A stretch of 64,000 nucleotides of DNA, taken from Asterochloris sp. CNOR1 (Eukaryota; Chlorophyta; Trebouxiophyceae; Trebouxiales; Trebouxiaceae). The DNA is taken from assembly GCA_963969365.1 (NCBI GenBank), contig OZ017756.1, forward strand, positions 1,302,001 to 1,366,000, written 5' to 3'. Under the pieces are notes generated by a model, which was given only the letters and a program-made list of their open reading frames with translations, was not told the DNA's origin and searched no databases. Position numbers and translations under genes: made by a program. Position 1 is the stretch's first letter. Each line of letters begins with the position of its first letter. This document shows, one piece after another, positions 11,345-22,700 of this stretch.

Positions 11345-13680
11345 ATGGCTGCCACGCTGCTCAGGTCTGTGGGCAGCGTCCTCAAGGGAGCAGGGTCAGC
11401 TCTTGACAGTGCAGGAGCCGCGCTGCAGGGCAGATATGCTTACCGCGAAGCATGTGAGTCTTTGCTCCAAAGCTTCGTTGCTGCCTTCCCATACAGTCAT
11501 TTCCCTTGTAAAGCAGTGTACAGCAGAGGCGAACTGCTGTTCTGTTGAGACTTGGATGTTGCTTGTGCAGTGCCCCTGCACCAGACACTTCAGGCCTTTG
11601 CTGGCAAGCGGCCCACGCTGGGGGAGCAGACCTTTGTGGCACCCAACGCTTCAGTGATTGGGGACGTTACCATCGGGAACAGGGCTTCTGTGTGGTACGG
11701 GGCTGTGCTCAGAGGTGAGACCAGAGTGCCCGTTCAGGAGCACTGCATCTGCTGCCTGCAGATGCAGCTGAGCAGCTGCTGGCTGGTGCCCATGACCTGC
11801 CTTTCAGAACACCACTTTTTCTTTTCAGACTTCAGCTGACTCAGGTTGGCCCCTCCTGCTCACCTCAGTCTGCCATCTGATCATGATGGTGCTTGTGATG
11901 CTCTCCATGTAGTCAGGCAGCCTCCATGTGGCCCGCTTAACCAGCTTCTTGCGAAACTGTGCCCACCCACTGACCATGCTATTGCATCCTGCAGGTGATG
12001 TGCAGAGCATAAAAGTGGGTGAGAACACCAACATCCAGGACAATGTGATCATCCACGTGGCCAAGCACAACCCCAAGAACAATAGACTGCCCACCACAAT
12101 AGGCAGCAATGTCACCATTGGTGAGGCAGTCGGCCCCAGAGCCTCTGAGGCACAGCTTTGTGGTACGTACAACCTGGCTGCCATCCAGCTGCAGGCTGGA
12201 CACAGGCCTTCCAGCGCACTTCGATGGCATGCCTGTCTGTGCATTGGCTGGAAGAGGCCGCTCAGCATCTCACCCATCGGCTGGCCACAGGCATCTTGTG
12301 CGATGCAGGGCATGGGGCCACCATTCACGCCTGCACTGTGGAGGACGGCTCACTGGTGGGCATGGGGGCAACAGTGCTGGACGGAGCCACTGTGAGTGTC
12401 TGCAGTGCTTAGCACCCCGCAACAACATGGGGCCCGCTGTCCCTCAGCACTTGCCGGCAGCACCTCCTGGCGGCTCAACAGTGCCAACATCAGAATGAGT
12501 GGCAAGAAGAATGAAAGTTCCTGGCACCACCTGCTTGACACTGCGTGACCTCTGCCCTTCAGGCCTACAAGACCACCGCTGTGGCAGCCGGCAGACACAT
12601 CTCATGCACTGCCCTGCAGGTGCAGATGTGCGATACAGTGACAGTTGCACAAAATTTCTCATATTCTGTGCCTACTGCCATGCAGGTCCAGAACAATTTG
12701 ATCTAGACATTTGGCAGAGACTTAGTCTCTGCCCTGCAGGTCCGGTGGCAGTTGGCTGGCACCTCCTGACGTCGTGCACACGTTCCCCTGCAGGTCCAGA
12801 AGTGCTCCATCGTGGCAGCGGGCTCCCTGGTGTCCCCAGGCACCACAGTGCCCACTGGCGAGATCTGGGCCGGCAACCCAGCCAAGATGCTGCGCAAGCT
12901 GGATGCTGATGAGCGGGAATTCATCAAGCAAAGCGCTGCCAATTATGCCCTGCTAGCAGACATCCATGCCTCGGAGAATGCCAAGACGCCAGAGGAGATC
13001 GAGGTGAGCAGTGCTGCTCTTGAGCTATCAAACCCCATTACCATGCCATAAAGTTGCGTGGCGTCCCTGGCATGATGATTGACGTGTTTCTGAGCTGGAC
13101 TGCTCAGGCATCTGGCAGTGCCTGGGGCTTCAAATGGCAGCATTTCCTCTTACAAAACCCTGGGCTGCTCATGCTCATGGTGGAACTTGTGTTGCAGCGC
13201 AGCACACATGGGGAGGTGTATCTCTCTGGGATGTTGTGCCTCAAGCTGCTGACTGCGCTCGGCCCTCCTGCAGCGGCGTGTCAGGAGGGGAGGCCTCTAG
13301 AATGGTTTTCATGTTCTTGGGTGCTTGTGTGCTCTTTCAACCATCGCAACCTGTGCAGGTGTTCAATGCAGACAACAGCGCTGAGGCTGTTTGTCCAGCA
13401 AGCCACTGAAGTTGCACACTTCTGGCAGTGCAGCACTGACACAAATCTTGAGGAGTCCCTTGCTGGCTGCAGAAAGACAATGATCTTAGGTTGGATGGTC
13501 GCATGCGCACAGCAGATTACGATAGCCACCTAGGCATTGTGCGGGACCCGGTGACGCGTGAAATCGTAAGTGCACCATCAACTGCTTCTGCCTGTCATTC
13601 TCCATGTGGAGTGCAACAAGCCTCTTGACTCTACTGTATGATGCTGCTACTTGCAGGTCCTGACAGCAAAGAGCACCTGA
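11345..13680 (+). CDS. Gamma-carbonic anhydrase (mitochondrial complex I matrix-arm domain)
   Basis: Seven exons: 11345-11453, 11571-11714, 11995-12120, 12309-12391, 12794-13003, 13473-13565, 13657-13680 (262 residues, TGA). The start ATG opens MAATLLRSVGSVLKGAG, very like plant gamma-CA N-termini. A left-handed beta-helix with hexapeptide repeats follows: FVAPNASVIGDVTIG, SVWYGAVLRGD, NIQDNVIIHVAKHN, GHGATIHACTVED, GMGATVLDGA, IVAAGSLV and GEIWAGNPAKMLRKL. Metal-ligand positions seem present: HVAKH supplies the first histidine and GHGATIH the two later ones. In plants and algae these trimers form the extra matrix domain of complex I. The end differs from plant CA1-3: KDNDLRLDGRMRTADYDSHLG and a 24-base last exon. 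An extra small exon between 13004 and 13472 is possible. The intron before 12794 holds three decoy acceptors. Confidence 0.92.
12611..12750 (+). repeat. Three decoy copies of the acceptor edge of gamma-CA exon 5
   Basis: CTGCAGGTGCAG (about 12615), ATGCAGGTCCAGAA (about 12680) and CCCTGCAGGTCCGG (about 12733) precede the real acceptor CCCCTGCAGGTCCAGAAG at 12788-12799 in one intron, spaced about 55-65 bases apart. Only the last joins in frame to the conserved protein. Confidence 0.7.
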
Positions 13681-14595
13681 GGGCCTGCATCACTCTGCGC
13701 GCCTCCCACAATAACAGCCTGGCTCTTCTGAAAGTGCTCTGGGATACCGCTGCTGCTGTTAGGCGTGGGAACTGAGAAGGCCTCTGAGATGCTGCATCCC
13801 GTTCCTGCACCCAGCGTTCAGACAGGATGATCAAATACACGGTGTACAGTGGGCGAGTGCCACTGCATAATGCAAGCAGGAGCAGAGGGTCAACCTGAAG
13901 TGGTCAAGACATGAACAGTTATGAGGGTGCACTGCAGGGCACGCAGTGATCCATGCGCCTTCTCAGGCCAATAATACACCGGCAGCCGCCAGGCTCCAAA
14001 CAGCACCGACATGCGCGGTCAAGGTCCGAGGCAGCCTGCCTCTTTTCGCCAGACAGGTACGAGACAGTTTGCGATCTGACATTCCACATGTGTTCAAGGC
14101 TGCAGCTGCTGCCTGTGCAGTACCATGGCCCATACTTCTGTATGGCGCTTTGTTGGCCATCTTCTTCCACTGGCAGCTCGTCCAGAACAAGCAGAGATTG
14201 GCGGAGACAGACAAGTTTGCACTGCATGTGATCTGGCTGCGAGCAGCTTTTGAAGCCTTCAAAACATCAGCTCTGGCAGGCATCCTCGCATACATGACAA
14301 TATTTCGCTATTTTGTCCGCCAGAGGCCCCCACCGACGTCAGCACAGCACCACTGATGCTGAACAAGTGTGTCGCCAGCAATCTCAGCAATGTACATGTG
14401 GCTGTTAGGCCAGGTCTCTCTCATCAAATTGTACTGTGTCTGTGAGCACTATTCCTGCTAGCTTGCAGCAGTAGTTGATGCTGCGCACACTGAAAGCAAC
14501 AGGGCTGCCAGGGTTCAAATGGGTGAAAGGGCAGCTGAGCCTAGCCATATTTCATGCTCTGAACTATACAAACTGCTGACGGTTGAGGAGGGATG
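13681..14595. other. Convergent interval between gamma-CA and the glucose transporter
   Basis: Both flanking genes end here. Apart from the doubtful ORF at 13946-14356 nothing is recognisable. I saw no clear TGTAA signal close to either stop codon. Confidence 0.4.
13946..14356 (+). CDS. Doubtful unspliced ORF with a hydrophobic segment
   Basis: An ATG-initiated 136-residue frame with no introns, lying in the convergent gap between gamma-CA and the transporter. Residues about 60-80 (WPILLYGALLAIFFHWQLV) could form a membrane helix, followed by a charged region and a second partly hydrophobic stretch (SALAGILAYMTIFRYFV). I do not recognise the family. Against it: almost every other gene here is spliced, the first 40 residues look random, and it may simply be 3' untranslated sequence. 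For it: the amphipathic, evenly composed C-terminal two thirds. A GT donor-like site at about 14054 could instead make it part of a spliced gene. Confidence 0.3.
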   Translation: MIHAPSQANNTPAAARLQTAPTCAVKVRGSLPLFARQVRDSLRSDIPHVFKAAAAACAVPWPILLYGALLAIFFHWQLVQNKQRLAETDKFALHVIWLRAAFEAFKTSALAGILAYMTIFRYFVRQRPPPTSAQHH

Positions 14596-17500
14596 CTATG
14601 CAGCAATCAGGCGCTCGATCTCCTCCAGGGTCTTGCCCTTGGTCTCTGGCAGGTAGCTGGACTTTGCAAAGAGCACAGCCGCGACACAAACTGCTGCGAA
14701 GAAGCTATACACTGTGCTCTGTCCGACTGCCAGCAGAGTGGGCTCGAAGAACTGGCCAATGGAGAAATTGCAGATCCAGTGGACTGCCATCGCCAGAGAC
14801 ACAGCAGGGGCTGCAGGCAGGGGCAAGTAAAACAGCTCAGGCATTTGCACCTATTGACCACATCGATTCCGCAGCGTGAGCTGCGCACACAAGTCATGCA
14901 AGGCGGCTGCTAAGGAGGGGTCATGTACAACTCAGCCTAGAGATGATGCTGTCAGGCATGTGTGGGGTTGGCCCCAGGGTGCTGCCAGCCAGAAAAATAC
15001 GCAGAGTTGCAATTGCATTAAGCATAGGTCCCCACCCAGCACATAGTTGACAAGCTTGTGCAGCCTGACTGAGGAGGTACAGCAGCATGCAACGCAATAA
15101 TGGCATCAGCAAAGGGCGCCCACTCACCACGCAGCCTCTCAGGGTTGACCTCGGGCACCATCAGGCCGGTCACAGCCCCAGCGCCCAGGGAGAAAGAGAT
15201 GATGTAGCCAAGGATGCCAACAAATGCAATGGTGCCTGTACATGGACAGGTTGTGATCAGCCCAGATTCAAAAATGGAGGGGGACAGAGGAGATGCCCAT
15301 GAGGGCTGGCGCGCAGCCTGCAGGTGTGCAAGACTGCAGCAAGACGGCCTGAAAGTCTGCAGCTATCAAACGGCAGCCAGCCCACCAGCTGAGCTTGCCA
15401 GGGCAGCCATGCTGCTGCCAGCTGCCAGGGCCAGCATGGCAACCGCCCTGCCTGAGGAGGTGAAGGCAAACACAAGCACATGTTCATGCCCCCATCAGCA
15501 TGCTGCCGTCGTTACACCCAGGGCATCATGCACAATCATTGCTCACCTGCGGAGCTTGCCAGGGCAGGCACACTGCTGCCAGCTGCCAGGGCCAGCATGG
15601 CCACCGCCATGCCTGAGTAGGAGATGGTCAGCAGCTGCTTGCGGCCAGCCTTCTCAATGATGCTGCCGGCAATGATGGTGCCAATCACGTTGGTCACGCC
15701 CACTGCTGCACTGGACAGCTGGGCGTTCTGGATGCCAGCCTGCATTGCAATCAAAGCAGAGATTGAACATGTCGGCATGGGGCGTGCCCACGGCGGCGCT
15801 GGACAGCTGGCGCCAGCAACGCTGCCTTTCCAAGCACCCCCAGGTTCTGGTCAATGTGCTGCAGGTGTCACCAGGCGGCCAGACATGTTAGAGAATGCAG
15901 TTAGGGTTGCACGCCCCTGCAGGCTGAGGACAGCGTCGCTGCACGCTGCAGCCAGCCGCCTATTGGCAGCCAAGCATGAGCATGAGCAGCAGTGTGCATG
16001 CAGGGGGCCACTGACCACCGAGCATAGACATTGCGTTGACAAAGGAACAAAGTGACAGCATTGATGACAACACTTCGCTGGAGGTAGAGAGGTGCAAGTG
16101 CCCCCCTCCACCTGTCCAAGGGCCTTGGTGCAGGACATGCGCACAAGACAATGGAGAGTTTTGTACTTTTGGGTAGGGGACCTGCCCCTGGCCCAGTAGC
16201 AGGCCACAGAAGTGAATGCGCAGTGGTGCTCACCTGGGCAAAGACCTTGGTGGAGAAGTAGATGACAGCGTTGATGCCAGAGAACTGCTGGAGCAAGAAC
16301 AGGATCACGCCAATTCGGGCGCCACGGAAGCTAAGCAGCTCCGACAGGCTGACCTTGGAGGAGTGGGTGCTGGCAGCCTCAGGCTTGCCACCTGCAGGAT
16401 GCTGTGGTGACAGGGTCAAGGAAGGAGGAGGCCTCGTCGTGCAGGCTGTGGTTGCTGAGAGCCAGCTGCTTGTAGCCTGGCAGCTGCCAAGCGGGTGCTG
16501 AAGGGATGGGCAGACATGCGGTGCTTTACAGACCACTCACGACTCATCAGCAGGAGAGTGTTGTCACTGGCATCGCATAGTGTGCCTCAGGCAGTAGCAG
16601 TGCTGTGGAGGGGAGATCAGCAGCAAAGGTCATGTCGCTTTGTGTGTGTGTCATAGGGCCTGCTGCAAGGCACTCACTGTCAAGCTGGGAGGCGCCGCTG
16701 GGGCCCCAGAGCTTCTTGGCGGCGCTGTCAGCCTCAGACTTCTTGCCAACCTGGCTCAGCCACCTGGGGCTCTCTGGGCAGGTCAGCATGCCTGCACCAG
16801 GAGGGCAGGGACATCAGCTGCTTGCCATGTGGGGGCACAGCTGGTGGGGTGCAATGCAGGCCATGCACTGCCACGGTCAGGCACACACCCCTGGACCAGC
16901 AGGCGCTGGATGCAGCTTGCTGCTGACGTAGCAGCACTGAGGCCGCTGGAGGCCAGTACAAGCCTCGCGGCCAGCAGCATGTGCTTGGCTGCTCTGTACA
17001 GCAGCCGACCCCGTCCCCAAAGCCCAGGCAGGGTCACGCAGGCAGAGCTGACTGCACCTGGCAGGCATCCTGGGTCTGGTCAGCAGGTCAGCACAGCCAG
17101 CAGTCATCCCTTTGCAGAGCTTGCACCACTGGCAAACAGGTAGCACTGGGCTGATATCCACAGGCAGTGACTGCGGGGCACCTGGCTGATGGCAGTCAAT
17201 GTCCCCAGGGCAGCAGCCAGGTTTCATGTTCACTCACCAAAACCCAGCAGGACAGCGGGGCCCATCGTCATCCAGAAGAGCTTGCGCCACTGGGCAGCGG
17301 GGACATAGATGTTGGCCACCAGGGCAAACAGGATGCCCAGGCAGATGACCAGCTGGTTGACAGAGCCCAGGGCGCCGCGGATCTCAGTGGGGGCGATCTA
17401 CACAGCAGCGTAGTGGGGGTGAGTGACACAAGGGGCCTGCATGTCTCGCCGCCTGCTGCAGGCATGTGCAGACCCCTCAGCCAGCTGGAATGCTGGTATG

Positions 17501-19168
17501 CAGGGACGTGGTCCCTGGTGGCCCTCTTGCAGGGGAGCTGCTGATGCAACTTGGCCCTGTGGTTCCACATCTTCAGGACTGCCCCACCAACAGCTGCACC
17601 CGGCGCATGCTGCACGCACCACTCAGGCACATGATGACCCCTGCCGCTCCAGAGCACATCAAAGTCTTCACTCACACTGGATGCGGATCAGCAATTGCAA
17701 ACCTCTGAGATGTAGAGGGGCACCAGTGCAGAGGACAGGCCGATGCCCACTCCGGCGAAGAAGCGCCCAGCCAGCATGGACTGGGCGGAGGTGGCCGAGG
17801 CGCACAGGAAGCTGCCCAAGACCAGGGGCAGGCACGCGATCAGAAAGGACTTCTTGCGGCCCAGCTTGTCTGCCAGGCTGCTCCCTGTGATGGAGCCGGC
17901 GGTTGCGCCTAGAAGGGCAGAGGACACCACCTGCAGCAGGACAGGGAAGATATCTGCAGGTGACCACGCCAGCGGATATGGCCCTCGGTACACGCAGGAG
18001 GTGAGACAGTCCTGCTGATGGACTCCGCATTGAGTTGGCCAACTACGATGTCCAGCACTGCATGAGGAAACTACCTGCAGAAACAGTTGGTGCAGTCTTG
18101 AGTGCACATGGCGACTTCTGGCACCCAGCAGCACCAACACACCACCTGCAGCATATATGACAGGCAGGTGGAAGTTTGGTGCAGGCCACAGCAGTGTTGG
18201 TCAGCTTCCGGATCCAACACAGGTGACACACCTGCAGCATGGGTGACAGACAGCGAAGGTGGCCAGGGCACGGCGACATCTTGTGCAGCGCAGGGCAGAC
18301 AATGTACTCACATGCTTACTTCTACTCCACAAACAATGCCCGTCTATGCTGCAAAATGCTGTGCATGGTGGTCCACGCTGAATACGGTGTCTGGAAGCCC
18401 ACGCGATGGAACGGTGCACAGGCTATGCAATGCAGCACTTTGATGATTTTGCTCACCGCGCCCTTCAGCTGAGCGTTGGCTGCAAAGCCGAGGTCAGCAG
18501 CGATGGCGTCCAGGGGGCCATTGACGATGCCGAGGTGCAGGCCGAACAGCATGGCTCCCAGGGAGCACACAAACACACTGAACAGAACTGCATTGTAGGA
18601 CACCTGCAGCATCCGAGGGAGGGTGCTTTGGAGCAGGCACATCGTTGAAAAGAGTAGGTGTGTGGGATGCCCATGGCAGGGATTGGCAGGCATGTCAAGG
18701 GGCTGCGAGGGAGCCGACACAGGGCTGAACAGAGTTGTGTCGAGCAACACCCTCACAGCAGTCATCGCCCGATTCCCTGTATGCTGCAAGGGAGCAGGCC
18801 AGCTTGCCAAGAGCACTGCGATGAAGGGTGCAGCCAGGCACAATTGGAGGGGCGAGGGGAGCGGTTGAGGTTGGTGTTTCTGCATGTATGGCGATGCACA
18901 AACGCAGCATCCAACTTACGCTGGCAGGTATGGCCCAATCAGCAGGAAAAGACACCCACAACCTGCGCACCTGGCTTCTGCCTGAGGCACCCACAGATGA
19001 TGCTGCTGCTGTTGCATTGATGCGGATGCCGTTGCTTTTCTGTGACCGCTGCATCTTCCTGTGCAGCTTGGTCAGCCTCGATGTGTTGCCAGCAAACAGC
19101 CCCCCAGAGTCCTTTGCCATCCTCCGAACTGGGGCAGCCCCCCTTGTGTGCGGCAGTGAGGCTGCCAT
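14596..19168 (-). CDS. pGlcT: Plastidic glucose transporter (MFS sugar porter)
   Basis: Nine exons on the minus strand: 19168-18971, 18603-18457, 17930-17703, 17397-17238, 16791-16678, 16391-16234, 15739-15547, 15235-15128, 14810-14596 (506 residues, TAG). All junctions are in phase. Sugar-porter signatures are clear: LADKLGRKKSF, GRFFAGVGIGLSSALVP, ISEIAPTEIRGALGSVNQL, CPESPRWLSQ, LLQQFSGINAVIYFSTKVF, EKAGRKQLL and the terminal LPETKGKTLEEIE. IAPTEIRGALGSVNQL and the MHWISNF-like VHWICNF point to the plastid-envelope glucose transporter clade rather than plasma-membrane hexose/H+ symporters. Exon 1 is a basic, Ser/Ala-rich leader of about 66 residues (MAASLPHTRGAAPVRR...), consistent with a transit peptide. 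A second in-frame ATG at 19243 would lengthen it by 25 residues. It probably exports glucose from starch breakdown. Confidence 0.9.
15380..15457 (-). repeat. Copy of the 3' edge of glucose-transporter exon 15547-15739
   Basis: Plus-strand GAGCTTGCCAGGGCAG, GCTGCTGCCAGCTGCCAGGG and CCAGCATGGC repeat 15552-15600 with about 85 percent agreement. The copy lies in the intron downstream (in transcription) of that exon. It is the expected place for a duplicated 3' edge. Confidence 0.85.
15779..15815 (-). repeat. Copy of the 5' edge of glucose-transporter exon 15547-15739
   Basis: GCGCTGGACAGCTGG with its flank (GTGCCCACGGCG) matches the exon's first part at about 15693-15726 (ACGCCCACTGCTG, CACTGGACAGCTGGG). 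It sits in the upstream intron. This exon is therefore flanked by a 5' copy on one side and a 3' copy on the other. Confidence 0.75.
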
Positions 19169-19738
19169 GTGGGTCTTGGGTATTGCATGGGCCCTGCACA
19201 CCCTAGCGCCGGTCTGCAGCATGGGTCCGACTGGCATGTTCACAGCGTTTGTGATGATGAAACGAGGCAGTTCTCAATGAATGGCAATCGCTGGTGAAGG
19301 CATTTCGAAGCTTGAAAATCAGGATCTTTCAGAGCGGGAGGTTTAGGGTTTGATGCATGATCTGCAGGGAGCATCCCGGGTGGTGTGAGAAAGCACCATG
19401 AAGGCATCAGATGGTGGATCCTGGCTGCCACATACCTCAAGAATCCAGCTGGGGTGCATGCACACGAGCAGGAACACACCAATCTTGATAGAAATGTTCC
19501 TACCCAAGTGCTGCCAATGCTACCAGCCTCTTTAATCTGCCCACTGCACACATTGATGATGAGTCTCAGCTGAGGTAAGGGAACTTACATGCCTCGAGCA
19601 GCGCTGCCTCCATCTCTGCACACCCTGGCGGACCAGCAGTCATTGACAGGATGCACACCATGGATGATAAAAAGGTTGGGATGAGAAGAGCCATTCTGTT
19701 CATTCGAAAGTGGGACTGAGGGACAAACTTTGGTCTTT
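19169..19738. other. Intergenic region between transporter 5' end and COPB2 3' end
   Basis: Holds the transporter promoter (with an alternative in-frame ATG at 19243) and the COPB2 3' untranslated region. TTACA at about 19585 (TGTAA on the minus strand), roughly 150 bases past the COPB2 stop, is a likely polyadenylation signal. No gene is supported. Confidence 0.5.
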
Positions 19739-22700
19739 TCACTTATCATCATCTAGGCCCCAGTCATCAATATCAATGTCGTCACCACCCTCAGGGCCCT
19801 CTCCTGCATCGCCTGCACCCCAGAACCGGGCGAACATCAGACACAGCAATTACAGAGCCTGATCGCAGTCACATGCAAGCTGCACAGTGGTGCACCACTG
19901 CAAAACATGTCAGGGCTGGCAGCCTTAAACCTGCTTGCACATCAGCAAGCAGCAGAAGCCTCAAGTCCAGCTGGGTAGCTATTACCAAAGAGCTCAGAAT
20001 GGCTGGCAGCCTCGGTGCCTGGTGGCGCATCAGCAAACAGGTCCTCCTTGTCGTCAAAGGCAGCAGGGCTGGCACTGTCTCCGACAGCAACAGCAGCAGA
20101 AGCCTGGGAGGCTGCTTCCTGGCCCCCGCTCAACGCTCCACCAAAGGCGTCAAAGCCCCCAGCCTGCAGCACAGCAGGGCCATACACATGAACAGGGCGC
20201 CCATCAGCAGAGGTGCTGGCACCACACACAGCTGCATGCATGTCGCATGGACAGGGGCATTGCAGTGCACCTAACAGCATGCACGCACTGGGCCTGCAGA
20301 TGCACTAGAGCTTTGCCCCAGATGCGCATGCATCCCATCTCTGCCTGCAGGTGCTGATCAGATTGTACGGGCTGTGTCGCAACCAACAGCATAACCTGCT
20401 AGGTCTGTGCAAGCTTGTGCAGGCTCAGACAGTCTGCTCAATGCTGCCCAGCACGCTGCACCCACAGCTGCAGGGCACTGCCTGTGCGGCCTGCGGTGTT
20501 TGTGCCTGTGGAGAACAGGTTGCCCAGCCGTGGGGGCCTCACACTGCTCAGTGCTGCACCTGTGTGGCCTGTGGCGGTATCTGTGTCTGTGTCTGTGGGG
20601 AGCTGGCTGGGGAGAAGGGCGCCGCTGAAGGGAGCGCAGAGGGTGACTGCGGGAGCTCGTCATCGTCCAACAGGTTGGGCGTCTCTGCCGGGGCCTGGGC
20701 GGTCCGCCGAACCTCTGGGGCCGCTTGCTCTTCTGCAGCAGCAGCAGTCGGGGAGGAGGCTCAGCTTCTGAGGCAAGCCAGAGGGGGCATGCAAGCTGGC
20801 GGGCAGGCAGTGCTGTCAGGCACCGGCAGCTCCACTTGGGTGTCGCCCAGGTGCACAACATGCAGGCGCAATGGCTGAGCAGTCTGCATGCTGTTCTGCA
20901 GCTGCCAGGCTCAGGGGCAGCACCTGGAGCAGACTGAAACGCGTCAGGCAGCAGCAGGCAGCCCACCAGAGTGAGGATGGTCCCCCGCATCCCCATTCGC
21001 CATGGGCACATCCCCACCCTCTCCAAGGTTCAGCCCTGCACCCACACAACAAAGCCTTCAGCTTGAAGATCATCAAGGGACTCAGATAGCACAATGGAGC
21101 AGCAGGACCACCACAGCAAGTTTCGATGCAGTGGCTGCTGGCATCGTTTGACGCTGGATCCAGCACGAAAGGGGGGCTGCCCAAATCTAATCAGCATGGC
21201 GCAGGCCAGGCTCAGCCGACAAAAGCACGGCATGCCTGAAGGGTGTTGTGTATGACTGACCTCTAACCTCTTCGATCAGATCTCTGAGCATGGATCCCTC
21301 ACGGTCTGGGTAGTGTGCTGCAGGGGGGAGGCTCGCACGCTGCTTGCGCTCCGCCTGCAGCAAGGCAGCTGACATCTTGAGCGCCAGCACACACAGGGAG
21401 GCAGCACGTCTTGCTGCTCTTTGCACATGCACAAGGGCGCCTGCATGCAGCAAAGTCTTGTGCCATTGCATACAGATTAGATCCTGAGGGACATGAATCC
21501 CACCACCTGCTTTGCCTTCAGGGTAGAACAGCAGGCAGGGCAGAGCCTCAGCGACCTGATGCAACAGCATCACTCAACGCACAGCAGGGACACAGGGGCG
21601 CATCTCCAGCAATCCTCCCAGCCCAGCAGCCGCACAGCAAAAAGCCCTGGCCCACCTGCTCAGCCTTCAGGGCAAGGTCCATGTCAGGGAAGAGGTTGGC
21701 ATACTGTGCAGGGTCTGCTAGGGACTCGGCTGCCTTGGGATTGATCTTGGCCAAGTCCGTACGCCACAACTGCACCACCTGTAGGCAGCAGTCAGAGATA
21801 GGCAACCAAGCAGCTGTACCCCAGCGTCATGCACCCAACAAACATTCCACCCCTTTCCAAAGTGGCCCCTCTGCAGGCAGAGTTGCACAGCGGGTCCTGT
21901 CAGGCCTGGCCTGCTGCGGCAACTGAGCAGCATGCACCAGCCTCAAGAACCTCGTCAGCAGAACAACTACGCATCCTTGATTGGGCCCGTGTGCCTCAGC
22001 ACACTGCAAGCACAAGACCCCACACCCTGGCCCAGTGCAAGCAGCACAGATACACCCAGGAGATGCAGTGACTGCGCCATAGCCAGACCCACCTCTGAAA
22101 CCCTGGAGGGCACATATGTGCGCGCCAGGAAGGCGGCCTCAGGCACCCGCCCTGAGGCCACCAGCAGGTCCACACACTCGTCCAGCCTGCCCATCAGGAA
22201 CAGGCCCAGGAAAGCCACATTGGCTTTGCCCTGCGCCTGGCTGTCCGCCACCAGCTGCCCCATTCCAGGGGCACTGCCCTTGGCTGAGTGCAGGAGCAGC
22301 AGGCCCGACAGGTCCTTGGCACGCTGCAAGCACTTAGCCGCCACCTGCAGGCAAGGGTGGGGACGGGTCTTCAGAAATGACAGGGCTCAGCAATGAAGGC
22401 TGGCAGGCAGGGGTGTCCTTATGAGCTCCTGATACAGGCGTGCACAAACTATCATGATGTAGGTCTGCCAAGCCCACGCCACAGCGACTGCTCTCGTCGA
22501 ATCTGCAGAGTCTGGCTGCCGAACTGTGCTGTTGATCGCAGGCTGTGAGGAGTACCACACACCTGCACCACATCAGGCCTGCGTGGCATGTATCCCCCAT
22601 GTAGATCGACTGCCCATAAATTCACAAGACATTCAGCAGGCCCTTCAGCTGTTCCAGGGCCAAGTGGGCTTGTTGCCTGCAGCTGGAGCATGCAGCAAGG

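Noticed and set aside
20358-21026. 222-codon open frame on the minus strand in the COPB2 tail
   Set aside because: Arg/His/Pro-rich wrong frame. The in-phase frame of exon 20560-20732 continues the COPB2 protein ([13 protein letters not shown]).
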